The notes beneath the pieces are model-generated. The model saw only the letters and a program-made list of their open reading frames with translations, had not been told where the DNA came from and searched no databases. DNA of 64,000 bases from JBNKVT01 sp050299335 (GTDB lineage Bacteria > Pseudomonadota > Alphaproteobacteria > Rhodobacterales > Rhodobacteraceae): the NCBI GenBank assembly GCA_050299335.1, contig JBNKVT010000008.1, forward strand, positions 1 to 64,000, written 5' to 3'. Position 1 is the first letter of the stretch. Each line of letters opens with the position of its first letter. Made by a program: the position numbers and the translations under genes. This document shows positions 35,001-43,194 of this stretch, in pieces.

Positions 35001-35674
35001 TTTGTCAGGGTCAGATCGGCGGTCCCCGTATTCTGGATCGTGAAGGTGTTGGCATTGCTTCCCGAAGTGACGTCGACGCTGCCGAAATCCGTGTCATCGG
35101 CAACCGACGGCGTCGTGTCACCATCGGTAATGCTTGTGCCGTTACCCTGGATGTTGATCTCCGGCGCGGCAGGCGAGGCAACCGTGCCTGTGCCGCTGGA
35201 ATTGTTAAAGGTAAAACTGTAGGGGGTTCCGTTATATGTCCCTTCGATCAGACAACCGGCCGAGCAATTCACCACTGTCGATGATGTCGGAGTGCCGTTC
35301 ACGGACATTGTCAGGGTGTTGGTATCGAATCCCTGATCGAACAGGTCGATATTTGTCGTCCCCGCGGTGTTTGCGGACTGGATATTGATGAAATCCTGGG
35401 TGTCATCATGACCGCCAAATGTGGGATCGGTATCGTAGTTGAAGCAGTTGTCCAGCGTGAAATCGAGCGTGAGGTTCTCGGTCACGACAATCGCTACGCC
35501 CGTGCAGTCAGGGGCGTCTGCATGGGCCGGATCGGGGGCGGCCGTAGCCAGAATGCTTGCGAGGAGCAGGATCAGCGGCACCACGGACCCGCGCGCGGAC
35601 CTGAGGGCTGCCGCAATGGAAGCGATTGAATTAACGCGATTAAACTGACCTGAATTCATGTCGGAAACGCTCAT
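32096..35674 (-). CDS. Large autotransporter with choice-of-anchor-D and DUF11-type repeats
   Basis: 1192 residues. N-terminal hydrophobic segment (VVPLILLLASILATAAPDPAHA) as signal peptide, a ~120-residue N-terminal region (to PSVADDTDFGSVDV), an Ig-like choice-of-anchor D domain (GNGTSITDGDTTPSVADDTD..), a DUF11-like region (PDAITTGGTSTITFTIDNSAN), then four tandem 118-residue Ig-like repeats (EISVSASIGGAV...), and a C-terminal autotransporter beta-barrel (about 870-1192) ending in Phe (LDLTVEARF). The passenger would be displayed outside the cell; adhesion is the likely role. The start could also be MNSGQFN six codons later. The barrel and the repeats are the only strong domain calls. Confidence 0.85.
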   Translation of the reverse strand: MSVSDMNSGQFNRVNSIASIAAALRSARGSVVPLILLLASILATAAPDPAHADAPDCTGVAIVVTENLTLDFTLDNCFNYDTDPTFGGHDDTQDFINIQSANTAGTTNIDLFDQGFDTNTLTMSVNGTPTSSTVVNCSAGCLIEGTYNGTPYSFTFNNSSGTGTVASPAAPEINIQGNGTSITDGDTTPSVADDTDFGSVDVTSGSNANTFTIQNTGTADLTLTNVTSSDSGQFAISGTTNGTIASSGSVTFNVTFDPSSAGSHTATITVSSDDADEGTYTFDVTGVGTTAPGFSQVFAPDAITTGGTSTITFTIDNSANVVAADSLDFTDNLPAGLVIATPANASTTCTGGTLTAVAGTGTLSYTGGSVSAGASCTVSADVTANTSGSLVNTTGDLTSSLGNSGTSSDTLTATGAPEISVSASIGGAVADGGTNAQGTQAAGTPVTVTYTVTNSGTGDLTIATANASTLDNVTVNSIGAPGSTTVAPGGGTTTFTVQYTPTLAGSFSFDLSFDNDDADEDPFNFTVSGTGTGAPEISVSASIGGAVSDGGTNAQGAQAAGTPVTVTYTVTNSGTDDLTLASATSSTLSNVTVNSITAPGSTTVAPSGGTTTFAVQYTPTVAGAFSFNLSFTNDDADENPFNFTVSGTATGAPEISVSASIGGAVSDGGTNAQGTQAAGTPVTVTYTVTNSGTADLTIASATSSTLSNVTVNSITAPGSTTVAPSGGTTTFQVQYTPTVAGAFSFDLSFTNDDADENPFNFTVSGTATGEAEIAVTSSASGSLTDGGTDAQGTQTTGTPVTVTYTITNTGFDTLDIETATASALSNVTVSSITVPGSLSVAPAGGTTSFEVTYTPSNAGAFSFDLSMVTSDADENPFNVTVSGDADGASVAAIQNQIAGFMLARNNHLINAQPDLLGFLSGSAGGHFNADITRGNGTFSVGTSADLPVWGRLEGSWSEQDDTDNSYIFGAVGTHWTLSPDALVGVMVEFDRLSQSEGDDRTDGTGYLAGPYFVARLPEQPLYLEGRVLFGKSRNTLDVDGSEGIEFDTRRLLAQLKAAGRLEYGTTIVTPSLSAIHVSDTQLEFDTGTGTVPEQSVETTDVMLGLDIEHPFTLAGGELILNGGISGIWSRSGGTGFASTVVPAYEGQRARIHLGASHDLGGSGRLSVGAFYDGIGVDDYQSYGLDLTVEARF
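33013..34431. repeat. 354-bp tandem repeats inside the autotransporter gene
   Basis: Four units of 118 codons: approximately 34078-34431, 33724-34077, 33370-33723 and 33013-33369, in order of translation. The second and third are nearly identical at DNA level, including an unbroken ~90-base identical run (about 33488-33580 and 33842-33934). The first is slightly diverged, the fourth strongly so. This pattern permits unequal crossing-over and change of passenger length. Confidence 0.9.
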
Positions 35675-35846
35675 GTTGGACCATATTTGCCTGCACTATA
35701 TGACGCAGAATTAATAAATTAGCGCATATGCGACACTTGGGCGAGGGAATCCTGTAAGTAGAAATTACTTACCCCTAGTATCGGTCGAGGAGACCTGATT
35801 CGAAGTCTCCGGCAATGATGGAATGTCGCAATTTCGGGGGGAGGCC
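35675..35846. promoter_or_regulatory. Divergent control region between autotransporter and tail-collar genes
   Basis: 172 bp, AT-rich relative to the window. Contains ATTAATAAATTAGCGCATATGCG and a palindrome GTAAGTAGAAATTACTTAC (about 35755-35773). Both transcripts should start here. GGGGGGAGG at 35836-35844 is the ribosome-binding site of the first tail-collar gene. Confidence 0.5.
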
Positions 35847-36359
35847 ATGTCCGAGCCATTTCTGGCAGAAGTACGAATGATGGGGTTCAATTTTGCCCCA
35901 CGAGGATGGGCCTTTCTGGATGGTCAGATCCTGCCGATCAACCAGAACCAGTCGCTTTATTCCCTGCTTGGGACAACCTATGGCGGCGATGGACGGACGT
36001 CTTTTGCGCTGCCGGATCTGCGCGGGCGCACCCCTATTCATGTCGGCGACGGGCACACGAATGGACAGAAGTCCGGGGCGGAGACGGTTACGCTCACCAC
36101 CTCCGAGATCGCCGCGCACTCCCATTCGGTGAAAGCGTCCTCTGCCGCGGGTGACAGCAATGTCCCGACAGATCGGCTCTTCGCAGCCGAGGTCGCGCCC
36201 GATCTGGTGTACCGGGATCCGGAAGCCGCGACCACGACGGCGTTGCGCAGTGGCACCATAACCAACGCCGGCGGCAGTCAGGCGCATAGCAACATGCAGC
36301 CTTATCTTGCGGTGACTTTCTGCATTGCTCTGCAGGGCCTCTTTCCGTCGCGCAATTAA
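35847..36359 (+). CDS. Phage tail-collar (MdpB-like) protein 1
   Basis: 170 residues. MSEPFLAEVRMMGFNFAPRGWAFLDGQILP and DGRTSFALPDLRGRTPIHVG are the tail-collar domain (PF07484) signature; the tail is a beta-rich stretch with GGSQAHSNMQPYLAVTFCIAL. Microcystin-dependent protein MdpB of cyanobacteria has the same fold. There is no signal peptide. First of three tandem paralogues (about 35-50% similar by eye). Role unknown; all show the invariant N-terminal MSEPF. Ribosome-binding GGAGG decides the start at 35847. Confidence 0.88.
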   Translation: MSEPFLAEVRMMGFNFAPRGWAFLDGQILPINQNQSLYSLLGTTYGGDGRTSFALPDLRGRTPIHVGDGHTNGQKSGAETVTLTTSEIAAHSHSVKASSAAGDSNVPTDRLFAAEVAPDLVYRDPEAATTTALRSGTITNAGGSQAHSNMQPYLAVTFCIALQGLFPSRN

Positions 36360-36377
36360 TTCGTGGAGAACATTTAG

Positions 36378-36896
36378 ATGTCGGAACCCTTCGTAGGTGA
36401 AATTCGGATGTTTGCCGGTAACTTTGCCCCCAGGGGCTGGGCCTTCTGCGACGGTCAGCTGCTGGCTGTTTCGCAGAATGACGCGCTGTTTTCCCTTCTT
36501 GGGACCATTTACGGCGGCGACGGCAGGACAACCTTCGGTCTGCCGGACCTGCGAGGTCGGATCCCCTTGCATCAGGGCACGGGTCCGGGACTGTCGCCGC
36601 GGCGTCTCGGATTGAAAGGCGGGGCCGAGAAGGAGACGCTGACGGTCAACCAACTGGCCAGCCATAACCATGACTTCAATGCCAATACTGCAGTTGCGAC
36701 CGATGTCGCGCCGGCGGGCAAAGTCGTGGCCCATGGCGTTGGTGTGAATACCTTTGCTGCGGTTGCACAAGACACGAATTTGGCATCCAACACGATATCA
36801 AATACCGGCGGCAGCCAACCTCACACCAATCTGATGCCCACGCTCTGCGTCCACTTCATCGTCGCACTCGTCGGCATTTACCCAAGCCGTCATTAG
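36378..36896 (+). CDS. Phage tail-collar (MdpB-like) protein 2
   Basis: 172 residues, same fold: MSEPFVGEIRMFAGNFAPRGWAFCDGQLL, YGGDGRTTFGLPDLRGRIPLHQG, then SQPHTNLMPTLCVHFIVALVG IYPSRH at the end. Begins 18 bases after the first, consistent with one transcript. No signal peptide or membrane segment. The conserved C-terminal PSR(H/N/S) is shared by all three. Confidence 0.88.
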   Translation: MSEPFVGEIRMFAGNFAPRGWAFCDGQLLAVSQNDALFSLLGTIYGGDGRTTFGLPDLRGRIPLHQGTGPGLSPRRLGLKGGAEKETLTVNQLASHNHDFNANTAVATDVAPAGKVVAHGVGVNTFAAVAQDTNLASNTISNTGGSQPHTNLMPTLCVHFIVALVGIYPSRH

Positions 36897-36905
36897 GAGG
36901 CCGAG

Positions 36906-37436
36906 ATGTCAGAACCATTTATCGCTGAAATCCGGATTTTTGCCGGTAACTTCGCACCGCGCGGCTGGGCCTTTTGCGACGGGCAGCTCTTGCCGATTTC
37001 CAACAACACCGCACTGTTTTCGCTGATCGGAACGATTTATGGCGGTGATGGCCGGACGACCACGGCACTGCCGAACCTGCAAGGACGCGCCCCGATGCAT
37101 CCCGGACGCGGGCCCGGGCTGACCTCGCGTCGGCTTGGCGAAAAGGTCGGGGTCGAAACCGTGACGCTCAGCGAGGCTCAGATCCCGTCGCACGGACATA
37201 CGGTGCGGGGCACGACAACCGCGGGGGGTGCTGACGCGCCAACCAATACCAGTTCGATCGCCACGCCGTCGGTTCGCGACAAGCTTTACCATACGGACAC
37301 GAGCGCAAATCTGGTTGATATGGCCTCCGAGGCGGTCTCCACGACAGGCGGCAGCCAGCCACATGAAAACATGCAGCCCTTCCTCGCCATGCACTTCATC
37401 ATCGCACTTGTGGGGCTTTATCCGTCACGCAGCTAG
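36906..37436 (+). CDS. Phage tail-collar (MdpB-like) protein 3
   Basis: 176 residues, same fold: MSEPFIAEIRIFAGNFAPRGW, YGGDGRTTTALPNLQGRAPM, SQPHENMQPFLAMHFIIALVG. AGGAG precedes the ATG, 9 bases after gene 2 stop. No other phage structural, lysis or packaging genes are near, so this is not an intact prophage. Confidence 0.88.
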   Translation: MSEPFIAEIRIFAGNFAPRGWAFCDGQLLPISNNTALFSLIGTIYGGDGRTTTALPNLQGRAPMHPGRGPGLTSRRLGEKVGVETVTLSEAQIPSHGHTVRGTTTAGGADAPTNTSSIATPSVRDKLYHTDTSANLVDMASEAVSTTGGSQPHENMQPFLAMHFIIALVGLYPSRS

Positions 37437-37533
37437 TCGGCTGCTTTCTTGGCTGCGCCCGGATCTGCCCCGAAGACCGGGAACCGGGCAAAGAGGCCAG
37501 CAATTTTTCAAGTCCACGTAAGGGGGCGATACC

Positions 37534-38787
37534 ATGTCTGAAGAACTCGTCAAAGAGGATGACGCACCGGTCGTCCCGAACGCATCTCCTGCCTATTACC
37601 GGATTTTCGTGGCGTCCATCCTGAATGACGGCTGGCTGGTCTATACCGATCAGGTCAGCGAGAACGGGCCGTTTTCCGGCAATGCGACCGTGCTGTCGGA
37701 CCGGAAATTCACCGGCCAGGGCCTCAGCGCCTCGACCACCATAGACGGTTACGTGTCGCTGGTGGCTCAAGCGCAGGGCAGCCACGAGCTGATCTATTTC
37801 GCCGAACGCAAGCTGGGAGAGGAAGGCAAGCGGTTCGCCGAGGAGATCGATCTCGGCAAACCTGCCGGGATGTCCTCCGCCTCCACCGCACTGCTTTGCA
37901 TGGGGCTGAACGGGCTAGCGAATGTCTTTGCGCTGGACAGCGGAAGCGCCGGTGCGGTCTGGTGGAAATATCACAATCCGCCGGGCACCGAGACCCGGAC
38001 CGAGACCGTCACGCCACCGGGCACCGACACGCCGATCGAGGTGACCGTCGAGGTGCGCGTTCCCCCGACCAAGCCCTGGTCCGACTGGGTGGATCTTGCG
38101 GGCGGTCTGAAGCAGGTCACCGCGACCAACAACGCCGATGGCCGTCTCATCCTGGCCGGGCTCAACGCCAGCGGCGGGCCGTTTCTGAACATGCAGACCA
38201 GCGACAACCCTTCCACCGCCGAACACTGGACCGGGTGGCGGTCGCTGGTCGATGGCAGCGTCGTGTCCTTCGACCAGCTGGAAATGGCGATGGACGCCAA
38301 TGCCCTTGTCCATATCTTCGCCCGCCACGGGTCGCGCATCTACATGAAGGTCCAGACCGAGGTCAGCAGCGAGAGCTTCACGGACTGGGTGCTGTTCGCG
38401 GTCTTCGATCACCCGATCCAGACCATAGCCGTCGCCAATAACGACGATGGCGGCCTCTATGTCGCGGCCCATGTCGGCGAGGGGATGGAAAGCCCGATCT
38501 ATTCGACCCATCAGATCGACAATTCCACCCGCCACTGGACGGCTCCGCGCATCGCCACCTTCATGCGCGAACCGGGGCCCGTCGATATCGAGCTGTTCCC
38601 GAACGCCGATACCGAGCTCAGCATGTTCGTCCTCAACACAAGGTCTCATGATCTGAACTACACGCGGCAATCGGCGGACGGGTTCTGGCTGTCGGGCTGG
38701 AAGCCGGTCGGCGAAAAACTCGCGAGTTTCTCCGTCACCCAGGACGTGACCCCCAACCCGAGCCTGAGACTGGTTGGAAACAGCTAA
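37534..38787 (+). CDS. Protein with repeated WSDW-type blades, probable beta-propeller lectin fold
   Basis: 417 residues. The unit (W.W..L.GG..Q..A..N.DGRL.L..) recurs: WSDWVDLAGGLKQVTATNNADGR, HWTGWRSLVDGSVVSFDQLEMAMDANALVHIF, FTDWVLFAVFDHPIQTIAVANNDDGG, suggesting a PLL/tectonin-like propeller. A threonine/proline-rich linker (PGTETRTETVTPPGTDTPIE) lies at about 150-170. There is no signal peptide. Follows the three tail-collar genes by 97 bases, the same direction. Sugar binding is inferred from fold type only. Confidence 0.6.
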   Translation: MSEELVKEDDAPVVPNASPAYYRIFVASILNDGWLVYTDQVSENGPFSGNATVLSDRKFTGQGLSASTTIDGYVSLVAQAQGSHELIYFAERKLGEEGKRFAEEIDLGKPAGMSSASTALLCMGLNGLANVFALDSGSAGAVWWKYHNPPGTETRTETVTPPGTDTPIEVTVEVRVPPTKPWSDWVDLAGGLKQVTATNNADGRLILAGLNASGGPFLNMQTSDNPSTAEHWTGWRSLVDGSVVSFDQLEMAMDANALVHIFARHGSRIYMKVQTEVSSESFTDWVLFAVFDHPIQTIAVANNDDGGLYVAAHVGEGMESPIYSTHQIDNSTRHWTAPRIATFMREPGPVDIELFPNADTELSMFVLNTRSHDLNYTRQSADGFWLSGWKPVGEKLASFSVTQDVTPNPSLRLVGNS

Positions 38788-38788
38788 G

Positions 38789-39316
38789 GTGACCGCGCGC
38801 CCGCCGATCCGTCAGGCCGCGCGCTTCGCCGTTGGCTATCGCGACATGACCGAGGCGGACATGCCGTTTCTCTCCCGGCTCTACCGCTCGACCCGCGAGG
38901 CCGAACTGGACCGCGTGCCCTGGAGCGAGGCCGAAAAACAGGCCTTCATCGACATGCAGTTCACCGCGCAGCACAGCCACTACCAGGCCCACTACCCCGA
39001 TGCGCTCTGGCTGATCATCGAACAGCACGAAGCCCCGGTGGGCCGGCTTTACCTCGAAGACTGGCCGGAGGAGCGCCGGATCATCGACATCGCCCTGATG
39101 CCCGAGACCCGCAGCAGGGGTATCGGCCACGCGATCCTGAGTGATCTGCAGGATGCCGCGGCGGCGGTCGGCAAGCCCATCGGCATCCATGTCGAGAAGG
39201 CGAACCCGGCCATGACGCTCTACCGGCGCCTCGGCTTCACGGTGACCGGGGACAAGGGTGTCTACGACCTCCTGCACTGGATGCTGCCCGTAAACAGCGA
39301 ACAGGCCGGGGGCTGA
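38789..39316 (+). CDS. GNAT-family N-acetyltransferase
   Basis: About 175 residues. The acetyl-CoA loop is in IIDIALMPETRSRGIGHAILSDLQ (RSRGIG matches R/QxxGxG/A), with the C-terminal ANPAMTLYRRLGFTVTGDKG typical of RimI-like enzymes. A GTG start at 38789 is preferred, one base after the TAA of the preceding gene; a TTG at 38774 is an alternative. The coupling to the tail-collar cassette suggests it modifies one of those proteins, an inference. Confidence 0.85.
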   Translation: MTARPPIRQAARFAVGYRDMTEADMPFLSRLYRSTREAELDRVPWSEAEKQAFIDMQFTAQHSHYQAHYPDALWLIIEQHEAPVGRLYLEDWPEERRIIDIALMPETRSRGIGHAILSDLQDAAAAVGKPIGIHVEKANPAMTLYRRLGFTVTGDKGVYDLLHWMLPVNSEQAGG

Positions 39317-39322
39317 CCCGGT

Positions 39323-39616
39323 TCAGGTAAAGATCGCCTCATACTGAAACCCGGCCTTGGTCTTCGCGACCGGCACCAGGAATATGTCATGCGCCCCGAT
39401 CTCGTCCTGGGACACGCGATAGGTCGCCTGCCCGAGAGCCGGATCGGCCGGCCCCTGCCACAAGAGCGAAAACGCACCGCCCGCGCGCTCGCCTGCGCCC
39501 AGTTTCTTGACCTCCACCAGCGTGAGGCACACCGGAGGCTCCGTTGACGTTATGACGAAATCCTCGCCATGGTACCGTTCGAAATCCTCGGCCCGCATCT
39601 CATTCAAATCGCGCAT
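39323..39616 (-). CDS. DUF6916-like small protein
   Basis: 97 residues: LNEMRAEDFERYHGEDFVI, CLTLVEVKKLG, FSLLWQGPADPALGQATYRV, and EIGAHDIFLVPVAKTKAGFQYEAIF. This pattern matches small DUF6916-type proteins found near tail-collar genes. The gene reads toward the GNAT gene and ends seven bases from it. The start is uncertain (ATG at 39616 or 39598). Function unknown. Confidence 0.6.
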   Translation of the reverse strand: MRDLNEMRAEDFERYHGEDFVITSTEPPVCLTLVEVKKLGAGERAGGAFSLLWQGPADPALGQATYRVSQDEIGAHDIFLVPVAKTKAGFQYEAIFT

Positions 39617-40047
39617 TTTTCGACTGCCTGCTCCAAACTGCCATTCGATCAAACCCTACGTCAGGTTCTGCCGCATCCAAAGGGCCGAAACGCAATCCGC
39701 CCCGTCTTGTCCCGAAGATGCCCGTTCAACGGTGCGTCCTACAGGTTTTGTCGGGCCGGTGCTGCCAGCCCCTTCCCAAAGAAGCTCGGACGGACCCGGA
39801 GCAGGAAGAGGACGCGGCATAGTCCGATCCCGCCCCATATCGACCCGCCACCGATACCCGGCAAGGCCGCAATCCCATGGTCGAAACCGACGTTTCCGAT
39901 GGTCCCGTTTCCAGCCTCGCCGAGGAGCCTCGCGGCCGGATCGAACAGTAGCGCCTGCCAGCCGTCCTGTTCGAGGCGCCGCCCTCAGCGAACCTGTTGG
40001 TTCTGCTCTCGGACCCGCCGGGCGGCGGCAGGCCGCGCGAGGTGGCG
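39617..40047. other. Intergenic stretch downstream of ruvX, possible gene remnant
   Basis: 431 bp. On the minus strand one frame without stops between about 39985 and 39745 encodes GWQALLFDPAARLLGEAGNG and later GIGGGSIWGGIGLCRVLFLLR, resembling the end of a membrane protein, but no start codon or ribosome-binding site is seen. Treat as a possible decayed gene. Confidence 0.3.
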
Positions 40048-40512
40048 CTACCCCAGATGCCGCAACCGGTCCAGCAGGCCCTGGAGGATATAGCCCGCCG
40101 CCACATGGTCGATCACCTGCGCCCGCCGTGCCCGCGAAGCATCCGCTTCGAGCAGCGCCCGTTCGGCGGCCACCGTCGACAGGCGTTCGTCCCAGAATGT
40201 GATCGGTAGCGGGGTTCGGGTCTCGAGGTTGCGCGCAAAGGCCCGGGTCGCCTGACAGCGCGGCCCCTCGCTGCCGTCCATGTTCAGCGGAAGACCCAGC
40301 ACGATCCCCGAGATTTCCCGCGCCGAGGCGATTTCCAGAAGCGCCGTCGCATTGGAGGTGAACTTTCCCCGCCGGAGCGTCTTCAGAGGGCTCGCGACGC
40401 TGCGCATCGTGTCCGAAACCGCGATGCCGATGGTCTTGTCCCCCAGATCGAGCCCCATCAGCGGCCCCTCGGGCACCGCCTCGGCAAAGGCCTCCGCCGT
40501 GGCGCAGATCAT
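40048..40512 (-). CDS. ruvX: Putative Holliday junction resolvase RuvX (YqgF)
   Basis: 154 residues. RNase H-like nuclease: LGLDLGDKTIGIAVSDTMRSVA, ISGIVLGLPLNMDGSEGPRC, and LPITFWDERLSTVAAERALLE with conserved acidic residues, then the terminal helix HVAAGYILQGLLDRL. Family processes pre-16S rRNA 5' ends and may cut Holliday junctions. Its ATG overlaps the ccmI stop by four bases. Confidence 0.93.
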   Translation of the reverse strand: MICATAEAFAEAVPEGPLMGLDLGDKTIGIAVSDTMRSVASPLKTLRRGKFTSNATALLEIASAREISGIVLGLPLNMDGSEGPRCQATRAFARNLETRTPLPITFWDERLSTVAAERALLEADASRARRAQVIDHVAAGYILQGLLDRLRHLG

Positions 40513-41753
40513 TGCGCCACCTCGGCCTCGCGCGCCGCCTCCCTGAGCAGGGAAAGGGCACTTGGGTCGTCGCCGAACACCGCCTGCGCCTCGTTCCAGA
40601 CCGCCGAGGCCCGTGCGGTTTCGCCGAGGACCCCGTAGGCCCGGATCAGCCTTGCCCAATCCTCCGCCGGGCCGCCCTCGCGCGCCAGCCGGTCCGCAAG
40701 CCCGGCCACCATGCCTTCTATCATCGCCTGGCGGTCCTCGGGGGACATATCCCCGGCCGCCTCGATATCCGTCGTCGTCGGCCCGCCCTGAGGTCCGTCC
40801 CGTGGTTCATTTTGGGAGCCGCCTGGCACCGGCGCGCCCATGGCTGCCGCCACCTCGCCGATCTGCGCCTCAATGGCCGCGACCCATGGTGCGTCCGGCG
40901 GACCCTCCTCTAGCAGGCGAATCCAGAGATTGTAGGTGAGATCGGGCCGACCCGATTGCAGGAGCGCATGGCCGGCATAGAAGCGCAGGCGCGGGTTTGC
41001 CGGGTCCAGCCGCATTCCGGCCTCCAACACGTCCTCGGCCCGGGGCGAGACATAGCCACCGGCCGCGATGATCAGGTTCTCGGCCAGATCGGCGTAATCC
41101 GCGCCGGTCGCGGAAGCGCCGAGGGCTGCGACCAGCCGGTCCTGAACCCGGGCGGCCTCGGCCCATTCCCCGATCCGGGGAAGATGCAGCGCCAGGAGGC
41201 GCAGGCCATCGATTTCGTCCGGCCGTTCGGCCATCGCGCTGCGCAATCGGTCGACGAGGGCGAGATAGTCCTGCGAAACCTCGGGCCTTCCCAGGTCCAG
41301 CCCGGCGGCAATCGCCTCGGCCTCTTCCTGCGAGGGCCGGTTTTGCCGTGCCGCCTCGGCTTCGGCCAGCCGTAGCGCCAGCGGGCGGTCCGGGGCGCCT
41401 GGCGTGCCGATCAGCCCGTAGAGCAGCCCGCTGCCGGTCAGCAGCCCTGCCATCAATAGCAGTGCCAGAGCCCGCGACCGGCCGGTGGTCACGGCACCCG
41501 GCCTCTGCTGCCCGGCTTCGTCCGCTGCCGCCAACAACCGCCGCGAGATCTCGATCCTTGTCGTCTCATAGGCAGGCTGGTCCAACAGCCCGCGGGTCAG
41601 ATCGCGGTCCAGTTCGGCCAATTGGTCGCGGTAGACCTGGGCGTCGTGTTCGGCGCGCGAGGCTGCCGCCGCCTGCCCCTTCAGGAGCGGCAGGCAGACA
41701 AGGGCGGCGACGCCCAGGCTCAGGAACAGGCTCAAGGCCCAAAACGCGATCAT
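40509..41753 (-). CDS. ccmI: Cytochrome c biogenesis protein CcmI
   Basis: 414 residues. Two N-terminal membrane helices (FWALSLFLSLGVAALVCLPLL and LALLLMAGLLTGSGLLYGLIG) with a loop between them, then a large periplasmic alpha-helical region (AARVQDRLVAALGASATGADY). In Rhodobacter CcmI acts as an apocytochrome c chaperone delivering substrate to CcmFH. Other ccm genes are not adjacent. The ruvX overlap suggests coupled translation. Confidence 0.9.
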   Translation of the reverse strand: MIAFWALSLFLSLGVAALVCLPLLKGQAAAASRAEHDAQVYRDQLAELDRDLTRGLLDQPAYETTRIEISRRLLAAADEAGQQRPGAVTTGRSRALALLLMAGLLTGSGLLYGLIGTPGAPDRPLALRLAEAEAARQNRPSQEEAEAIAAGLDLGRPEVSQDYLALVDRLRSAMAERPDEIDGLRLLALHLPRIGEWAEAARVQDRLVAALGASATGADYADLAENLIIAAGGYVSPRAEDVLEAGMRLDPANPRLRFYAGHALLQSGRPDLTYNLWIRLLEEGPPDAPWVAAIEAQIGEVAAAMGAPVPGGSQNEPRDGPQGGPTTTDIEAAGDMSPEDRQAMIEGMVAGLADRLAREGGPAEDWARLIRAYGVLGETARASAVWNEAQAVFGDDPSALSLLREAAREAEVAQ

Positions 41754-41921
41754 CTCGGAAGTTCGGCTGTCATTGCCGGCGCACCATATCGGCAGCCGCC
41801 CGGGTCCCGCAATGCAAGATTGGGCCCGGTCGAGAACGGCACCGATTGCCTGCCGATCGGGGCCGAAGCCCGCTGATCCGCCGGAAAGGCACTTCGGATT
41901 GCACCCCGTTTCGCGCCCAGG

Positions 41922-42587
41922 TCAGGGACGGGTCTCCAGGGTGCAGCAGCCGGAATAGTGAACCGGCCCGGTCGGGGTGGTCAGGATGCCGATCAGTTTG
42001 ATGCCGAAGTCGAAATCCGACATCGTGTCCGAGCAATAGACCCGCCGCAGGCCGATATTGAACCGGAAATTCCCGTCAGAAAATTCCGCCATCTCCATCC
42101 CGCCCGCGGTAAACGGCTCGCGCGTGAACCAGTTCCGCCTGAGGGTGACGGGCGCGTCGGTGACGTTGAAATCCGAAAAGGCCGCCTGCCCGATCCCGTC
42201 GAGGCCGAGATCCCAGAAAGGTTCGTTGCCGTGACAGGCGAGCGGGCGGTCGAGAAGGTCGTCGGATATCGCCTGTTCCTGCCGACGGAGGAACCGCAAG
42301 GAGACCCAGCCCGCCTGCTCACCGCGGTTGATCCGGGCCCAGCGTCCGTCATCGGACAGGCGGACAACCTCGATATTCGCCGCGTCGGGGGCCAGTTCAC
42401 CGATAATCGCACCATCGGTGCCGGGCCGCGTGCGAATGTTGAGCGTGTCGTCCGCTGCGACCCCGGACACGGCATAAAGCTCCGGCAGCACCGGGTCGGG
42501 GTCGGTGGGGACGGTCTGAGCCGCCACCGGGGCAACGAGACACAACGCAAGTGCGAGGACGAGGGCGTTGACGGTGGCGTGCGGCAT
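41922..42587 (-). CDS. Exported SH3-domain protein
   Basis: 221 residues. Signal peptide (ALVLALALCLVAPVAAQ), bacterial SH3 domain at about 40-95 (TLNIRTRPGTDGAIIGELAP, WARINRGEQAGWVSLRFL) and a C-terminal domain rich in beta-strands (ACHGNEPFWDLGLDGIGQAAF, YSGCCTLETRP) with cysteines. Periplasmic; SH3 domains of this type bind peptidoglycan or metals. GGGAGG precedes the ATG at 42587. Function unknown. Confidence 0.78.
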   Translation of the reverse strand: MPHATVNALVLALALCLVAPVAAQTVPTDPDPVLPELYAVSGVAADDTLNIRTRPGTDGAIIGELAPDAANIEVVRLSDDGRWARINRGEQAGWVSLRFLRRQEQAISDDLLDRPLACHGNEPFWDLGLDGIGQAAFSDFNVTDAPVTLRRNWFTREPFTAGGMEMAEFSDGNFRFNIGLRRVYCSDTMSDFDFGIKLIGILTTPTGPVHYSGCCTLETRP

Positions 42588-42615
42588 TGGGCCTCCCTGG
42601 CGTTTGGCGGGACAG

Positions 42616-43194
42616 CTAGGCGTGCAGGCCGCCCGAGCCATGTTCGAGGATCACCGGGACCACGACCTCTTCCTCGTCGCAGAGATGCCGGTCGAGGAAC
42701 CGCGCGAAGCCGGTGAGGGTCTGGCGGTAGGTCTCGGCCTGGCGATCCGCCTTTTCGCGTTCCTGGAGCTTGTGCAGGACGGCGTTGGTATCGTCTGCGA
42801 GCGCGTGCAGATGCGCATCCAGCGCGTGATGGTCGTTGTCGAGAAGTTCGAATGCCGCCTTCAGGCGGGTGTCCTTGGCTTCGAGAATCGGGAAGTAATG
42901 CTGATCCTCAATATGGTGATGGGTCAGGAGCTGGTTGATGAAGAACCCGCCCAGCCGCGACAGCTGGTGGCCATAGGCGTTCCGGTCGCGATTCTGGTCT
43001 AGGAAGGTCTCGGTCTCGGACTGCAACCGGGCAAGGCAGTCGCGGAACATCAGGTGGCGGTCGAGCCAGAACCGGGTCAGTCCGTCGAAATTGCCGTGGC
43101 CGGTCCAGTCGCCGCGCGGGTATTTGTCGGCCAGCACCCGCAGATGCTCGGGCAGGCCGTCGCGCCTGTCCAGCGCCAGGGGGTCGTCCGCCAT
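42616..43194 (-). CDS. Hemerythrin domain protein
   Basis: 192 residues of a four-helix bundle. Metal ligands are visible: HHHIEDQHYFP, LDNDHHALDAHLHALAD, and FLDRHLCDEEEVVVPVILEHG. A di-iron centre for oxygen, NO or iron handling. Coupled to the upstream DUF6524-type gene (TAGATG junction). It neighbours regB, which senses redox state, so a role near respiration is plausible. Confidence 0.88.
   Translation of the reverse strand: MADDPLALDRRDGLPEHLRVLADKYPRGDWTGHGNFDGLTRFWLDRHLMFRDCLARLQSETETFLDQNRDRNAYGHQLSRLGGFFINQLLTHHHIEDQHYFPILEAKDTRLKAAFELLDNDHHALDAHLHALADDTNAVLHKLQEREKADRQAETYRQTLTGFARFLDRHLCDEEEVVVPVILEHGSGGLHA

Noticed and set aside
35847..37436. Prophage region
   Set aside because: Only tail-collar-fold proteins are present; no integrase, capsid, terminase, lysis or repressor gene occurs nearby.
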